Shown here piece after piece: positions 61,438-64,000 of a DNA stretch of 64,000 nucleotides (its first letter is position 1; the number at the start of each line of letters is the position of its first letter). Location of the stretch: contig CATOTB010000001.1 in the NCBI GenBank assembly GCA_951812945.1, positions 62,001-126,000 on the forward strand, read 5' to 3'. The DNA is from Candidatus Dadabacteria bacterium. GTDB taxonomy: Bacteria > Desulfobacterota_D > UBA1144 > Nemesobacterales > Nemesobacteraceae. Both the position numbers and the translations under genes were made by a program. The notes beneath the pieces were generated by a model, which saw nothing but the letters and a program-made list of their open reading frames with translations, did not search any database and was not told the origin of the DNA.

Positions 61438-62241
61438 CTACACCCACAAATAAACCGCAATTATCACAACAGAAAGAACCGCTCTGTAAACGACAAAAAG
61501 AGTGAATGACCTTGTCTTAACGTAATCCAGCAGAAATCGGATGGCGAAAAGGGCCGAGATAAAAGAAGTCGCGATCCCGAGAGCAAACGACCATCGGAAT
61601 ATCTCCGCATAGCCAAGATGCCTGATCTCAAAAACCCCCGCTGCCACTATGACAGGTATGGCCAGAAGAAATGAAAAACGCGCGGCTTCCTCTCTTTTGT
61701 AGTTTCTGAAAAGCCCTCCGGTAATCGTAACGCCCGCTCTCGAAGCTCCGGGCAAAATTGCGAAGGCCTGCGCAACGCCGAAAAAAAGCGCGTCGGTAAG
61801 GTTCATGTCCTGAAGGGTCTTACTTGCGGTCGTCTTCCTGTCGGAGATATAAAGAAGCACCCCGAAACCAAGAAGAAATACAGAGACCAGAACCGGGTCT
61901 CGAAGCACACCTGAGGCGTAGCGCTCAAACAAAAACCCGGCCCCAACCGCGGGCAGGGTGGCAACCACTAGGTATATCCCCGTTTTTCCATCTTGGCGTC
62001 CCTCGAACGAAAAAGACCACAAACCACAGAAAAAATCCCGTACGATGAACACAAGCTCCTCCCTGAAGCAGTAAAGGATCGCAAAAAGACTTCCTACGTG
62101 AAGCGCCACCGTGAAAGGCAATCCCTGATCCTCCCAGGAAAAAAGCCATGGGACCAGGAACAGGTGAGCGGTGCTGCTTACCGGGAAAAACTCGGTTATT
62201 CCCTGTATTACGCCGAGGATTATCGACTGCACTGTTTCCAA
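61438..62241 (-). CDS. uppP: Undecaprenyl-diphosphatase
   Basis: UppP/BacA, 267 residues with about eight membrane segments, recycles undecaprenyl diphosphate for cell-wall synthesis. The two active-site motifs are GITEFFPVSSTAHL near the N-terminus and LPGASRAGVTITGGL in the second half. Its start lies 3 nt after the uvrA stop, so the two genes are co-transcribed. Confidence 0.94.
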   Translation of the reverse strand: METVQSIILGVIQGITEFFPVSSTAHLFLVPWLFSWEDQGLPFTVALHVGSLFAILYCFREELVFIVRDFFCGLWSFSFEGRQDGKTGIYLVVATLPAVGAGFLFERYASGVLRDPVLVSVFLLGFGVLLYISDRKTTASKTLQDMNLTDALFFGVAQAFAILPGASRAGVTITGGLFRNYKREEAARFSFLLAIPVIVAAGVFEIRHLGYAEIFRWSFALGIATSFISALFAIRFLLDYVKTRSFTLFVVYRAVLSVVIIAVYLWV

Positions 62242-62244
62242 TCT

Positions 62245-64000
62245 CTAACTCCCTGCAACCCCGTTTTCTAAAACACCTCTGAGATAAAAGGCCGTGTGTG
62301 AATCGCTGACCCCGCATATCTGCTCGGGGGTACCACAGGCCACAAGTTCTCCTCCATCCTCTCCGCCCCCGGGACCAAGATCAATTACGTGGTCCGCGCA
62401 CTTTATTATGTCCAGATTATGTTCTATGACAACCACGGTGTTTCCGAGATCCACGAGCCTGTGTATCACCGAAACGAGCTTCTGTATATCGTCGAAATGA
62501 AGCCCGACAGACGGTTCGTCAAGTATGTAGAGTGTTTTTCCAGAAGCTTTTTTCCCAAGCTCTCTCGCAAGCTTTATCCGCTGCGCCTCCCCTCCAGAAA
62601 GAGTAGTCACCCGCTGCCCAAGTCTTACGTAGCCGAGCCCGACATCGTTTAAGACCCTGAGCTTTCCCGAAATCTTCGGGATGTTCTCGAAAAACTCAGC
62701 CGCCTCCCTTATCGTCATATCAAGAACATCTGATATGCTCTTCCCCTTGTACCTGATCTCCAGAGTTTCGTCGTTATATCTTTTGCCTCCGCACACCTCG
62801 CACGTAACGTAAACATCAGGAAGAAAATGCATCTCGATTCTTACGGTTCCACTTCCCCCGCACCCCGCGCAGCTTCCCTGGGAGAGGTTAAAGCTGAACC
62901 TGCCCGGCCCGTATCCCATCACCTTCGACTCCGGAAGCATGGAGAAGATTTTTCTTATCTCGGTAAGCACACCGGTATAAGTTGCGGGGTTTGATCTCGG
63001 GGTTCTGCCTATCGGGCTCTGATCAACTTTGATGACCTTGTCGAGATTCTCGGTGCCGACAATTCCCCCGTGAGGCGCAACGCGGTTTCGTCCCCTGTTA
63101 AGCTTTCTCGAGAGACCGCTGTAAAGAGTATCAACTACAAGGGTGCTTTTCCCCGACCCTGAAACTCCCGTCACGCATATAAATGTTCCGAGAGGAAAAT
63201 CGACGTCGATTTTCCTCAGATTGTTCCCGAAAGCTCCACGCACCCCGATCCGGGCAGCGGAGGATCGTCTCGACCCGGGCACAGGGATTTTCTTTTTGCC
63301 CGAAAGGTATCTTCCGGTAACCGAACCGGCGCAGCGGGAGATTTTCCCGACGCTTCCCGAGCAGACAACCTCGCCTCCGAGCTCGCCGGCCCCCGGACCG
63401 ACGTCAAGCACGAAATCCGCGCTCTTTATGGTTTCCTCGTCATGCTCGACGACAATTATCGTGTTGCCCATGTCCCTTATGCTCTTTAGTGTTTCAACGA
63501 GTTTTTTGTTGTCCTTCGGGTGAAGTCCTATGGAAGGTTCGTCAAGCACGTACGTTATTCCCGTAAGTTTCGAACCCACCTGCGTCGCGAGCCTCACCCT
63601 TTGAGCCTCTCCACCAGAAAGAGTCGGAGCCGTACGGTCAAGACTCACATAACCAAGTCCTATGTCCCCGAGAAAACCGAGCCGGGAGGATATCTCTTTT
63701 ACTACTTCTCCCGCAATCTTTGTCTCTCTTCCGGAAAGCTCAAGCGACTCGAAGTAAGGGAGAAGGTCGCAAATGGCCATCCCCGCGAGATCCGATATGG
63801 TTTTTTCCCTGAGAAGCACGGAAAGGGCAATCCTGTTGAGCCGGGCTCCGTCGCACTTTCTGCACGGAACCGTCCTCATGTACTTTGAGAGTTTTTCCCG
63901 AAGCTCTTCCGACTGGGTCTGTGAATACCATTCCATGAGCATGCCGACGATTCCCGGAAAGGTCGCAACGTACTCCCTGAGTCTTCCCCTCCTCGCTTTC
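62245..64000 (-). CDS. uvrA: Excinuclease ABC subunit A (3' part, runs off window)
   Basis: UvrA is the damage-sensing ATPase of nucleotide excision repair. The window holds the C-terminal 584 codons; the frame continues beyond 64000. Seen are a CRKC-containing zinc segment, the first signature LSGGEAQRVRLA, and Walker B YVLDEPSIGLHP. These are followed by Walker A GVSGSGKSTL, the CAGCGGSG and CEVCGG zinc pairs, the second signature LSGGEAQRIKLA and YILDEPSVGLHF. Everything present matches an intact UvrA. uppP follows in the operon. Confidence 0.96.
   Translation of the reverse strand, partial: KARRGRLREYVATFPGIVGMLMEWYSQTQSEELREKLSKYMRTVPCRKCDGARLNRIALSVLLREKTISDLAGMAICDLLPYFESLELSGRETKIAGEVVKEISSRLGFLGDIGLGYVSLDRTAPTLSGGEAQRVRLATQVGSKLTGITYVLDEPSIGLHPKDNKKLVETLKSIRDMGNTIIVVEHDEETIKSADFVLDVGPGAGELGGEVVCSGSVGKISRCAGSVTGRYLSGKKKIPVPGSRRSSAARIGVRGAFGNNLRKIDVDFPLGTFICVTGVSGSGKSTLVVDTLYSGLSRKLNRGRNRVAPHGGIVGTENLDKVIKVDQSPIGRTPRSNPATYTGVLTEIRKIFSMLPESKVMGYGPGRFSFNLSQGSCAGCGGSGTVRIEMHFLPDVYVTCEVCGGKRYNDETLEIRYKGKSISDVLDMTIREAAEFFENIPKISGKLRVLNDVGLGYVRLGQRVTTLSGGEAQRIKLARELGKKASGKTLYILDEPSVGLHFDDIQKLVSVIHRLVDLGNTVVVIEHNLDIIKCADHVIDLGPGGGEDGGELVACGTPEQICGVSDSHTAFYLRGVLENGVAGS

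Overview
The window reads as chromosome of an uncultured Gram-negative (diderm) bacterium. It is densely packed, about half G+C, with long runs of small operons, frequent 4-17 nt gene overlaps and many TTG/GTG starts. Diderm markers are an outer-membrane beta-barrel protein next to an ammonium channel, two lipoprotein signal peptides and an orphan PilM. Gene content (N-carbamoylputrescine amidase and agmatine deiminase, FolM-type pterin reductase, GH65 phosphorylase, ferredoxin-type siroheme reductase, HpnA-like epimerase) fits a deltaproteobacterium-like candidate lineage such as Dadabacteria. That placement is an impression from gene content, not a measured result.

Layout. 1-6.0 kb: nitroreductase, YigZ-type protein, a BmrC/BmrD-like heterodimeric ABC exporter and a TauE/SafE permease. 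6.0-7.8 kb: a class II Fic protein and an AT-rich spacer, probably acquired. 7.8-12.9 kb: putrescine genes aguB-aguA, an O6-alkylguanine methyltransferase with an acyl-CoA dehydrogenase, and an LLM oxidoreductase. 12.9-18 kb: a RAYT-like transposase homologue with substituted catalytic residues, PepF, and a folM-folB-folK-hpt cluster. 18-23.2 kb: sugar phosphate genes (tkt, pgi-type, rpiA) and a CBS protein. 23.3-28.4 kb: siroheme sulfite/nitrite reductase, then a JAMM-DinG fusion helicase with a DUF4186 gene. 28.5-30 kb: tRNA-Ser and a second, differently regulated Fic gene. 30-35.6 kb: RNase R, PilM and a three-gene XRE regulator / membrane protein / lipoprotein operon. 35.6-38.6 kb: tRNA-Phe, porin and Amt behind a sigma-54-type promoter. 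38.6-52 kb: housekeeping genes (fmt, nadK, prfB with a programmed frameshift, aminotransferase, aroC, queA, argG, pgeF, rluD-like, SAM hydroxide adenosyltransferase). 52-57 kb: MBL hydrolase, UDG-fold protein, pyrF, ispH, an SDR and tRNA-Glu. 57-61.3 kb: beta-phosphoglucomutase-like HAD, GH65 phosphorylase and a bisphosphate nucleotidase. 61.4-64 kb: uppP and the 3' part of uvrA, which runs off the right edge.

No CRISPR array, rRNA, prophage or intact insertion sequence was seen. The most distinctive items are: the BmrD-like subunit with a shortened nucleotide-binding domain; the JAMM-DinG/DUF4186 pair; the Fic gene with four operator copies over its promoter; the sigma-54 site before amt with a perfect palindrome at enhancer distance; hpt apparently starting at CTG; and two genes whose promoters predict leaderless or nearly leaderless mRNAs.
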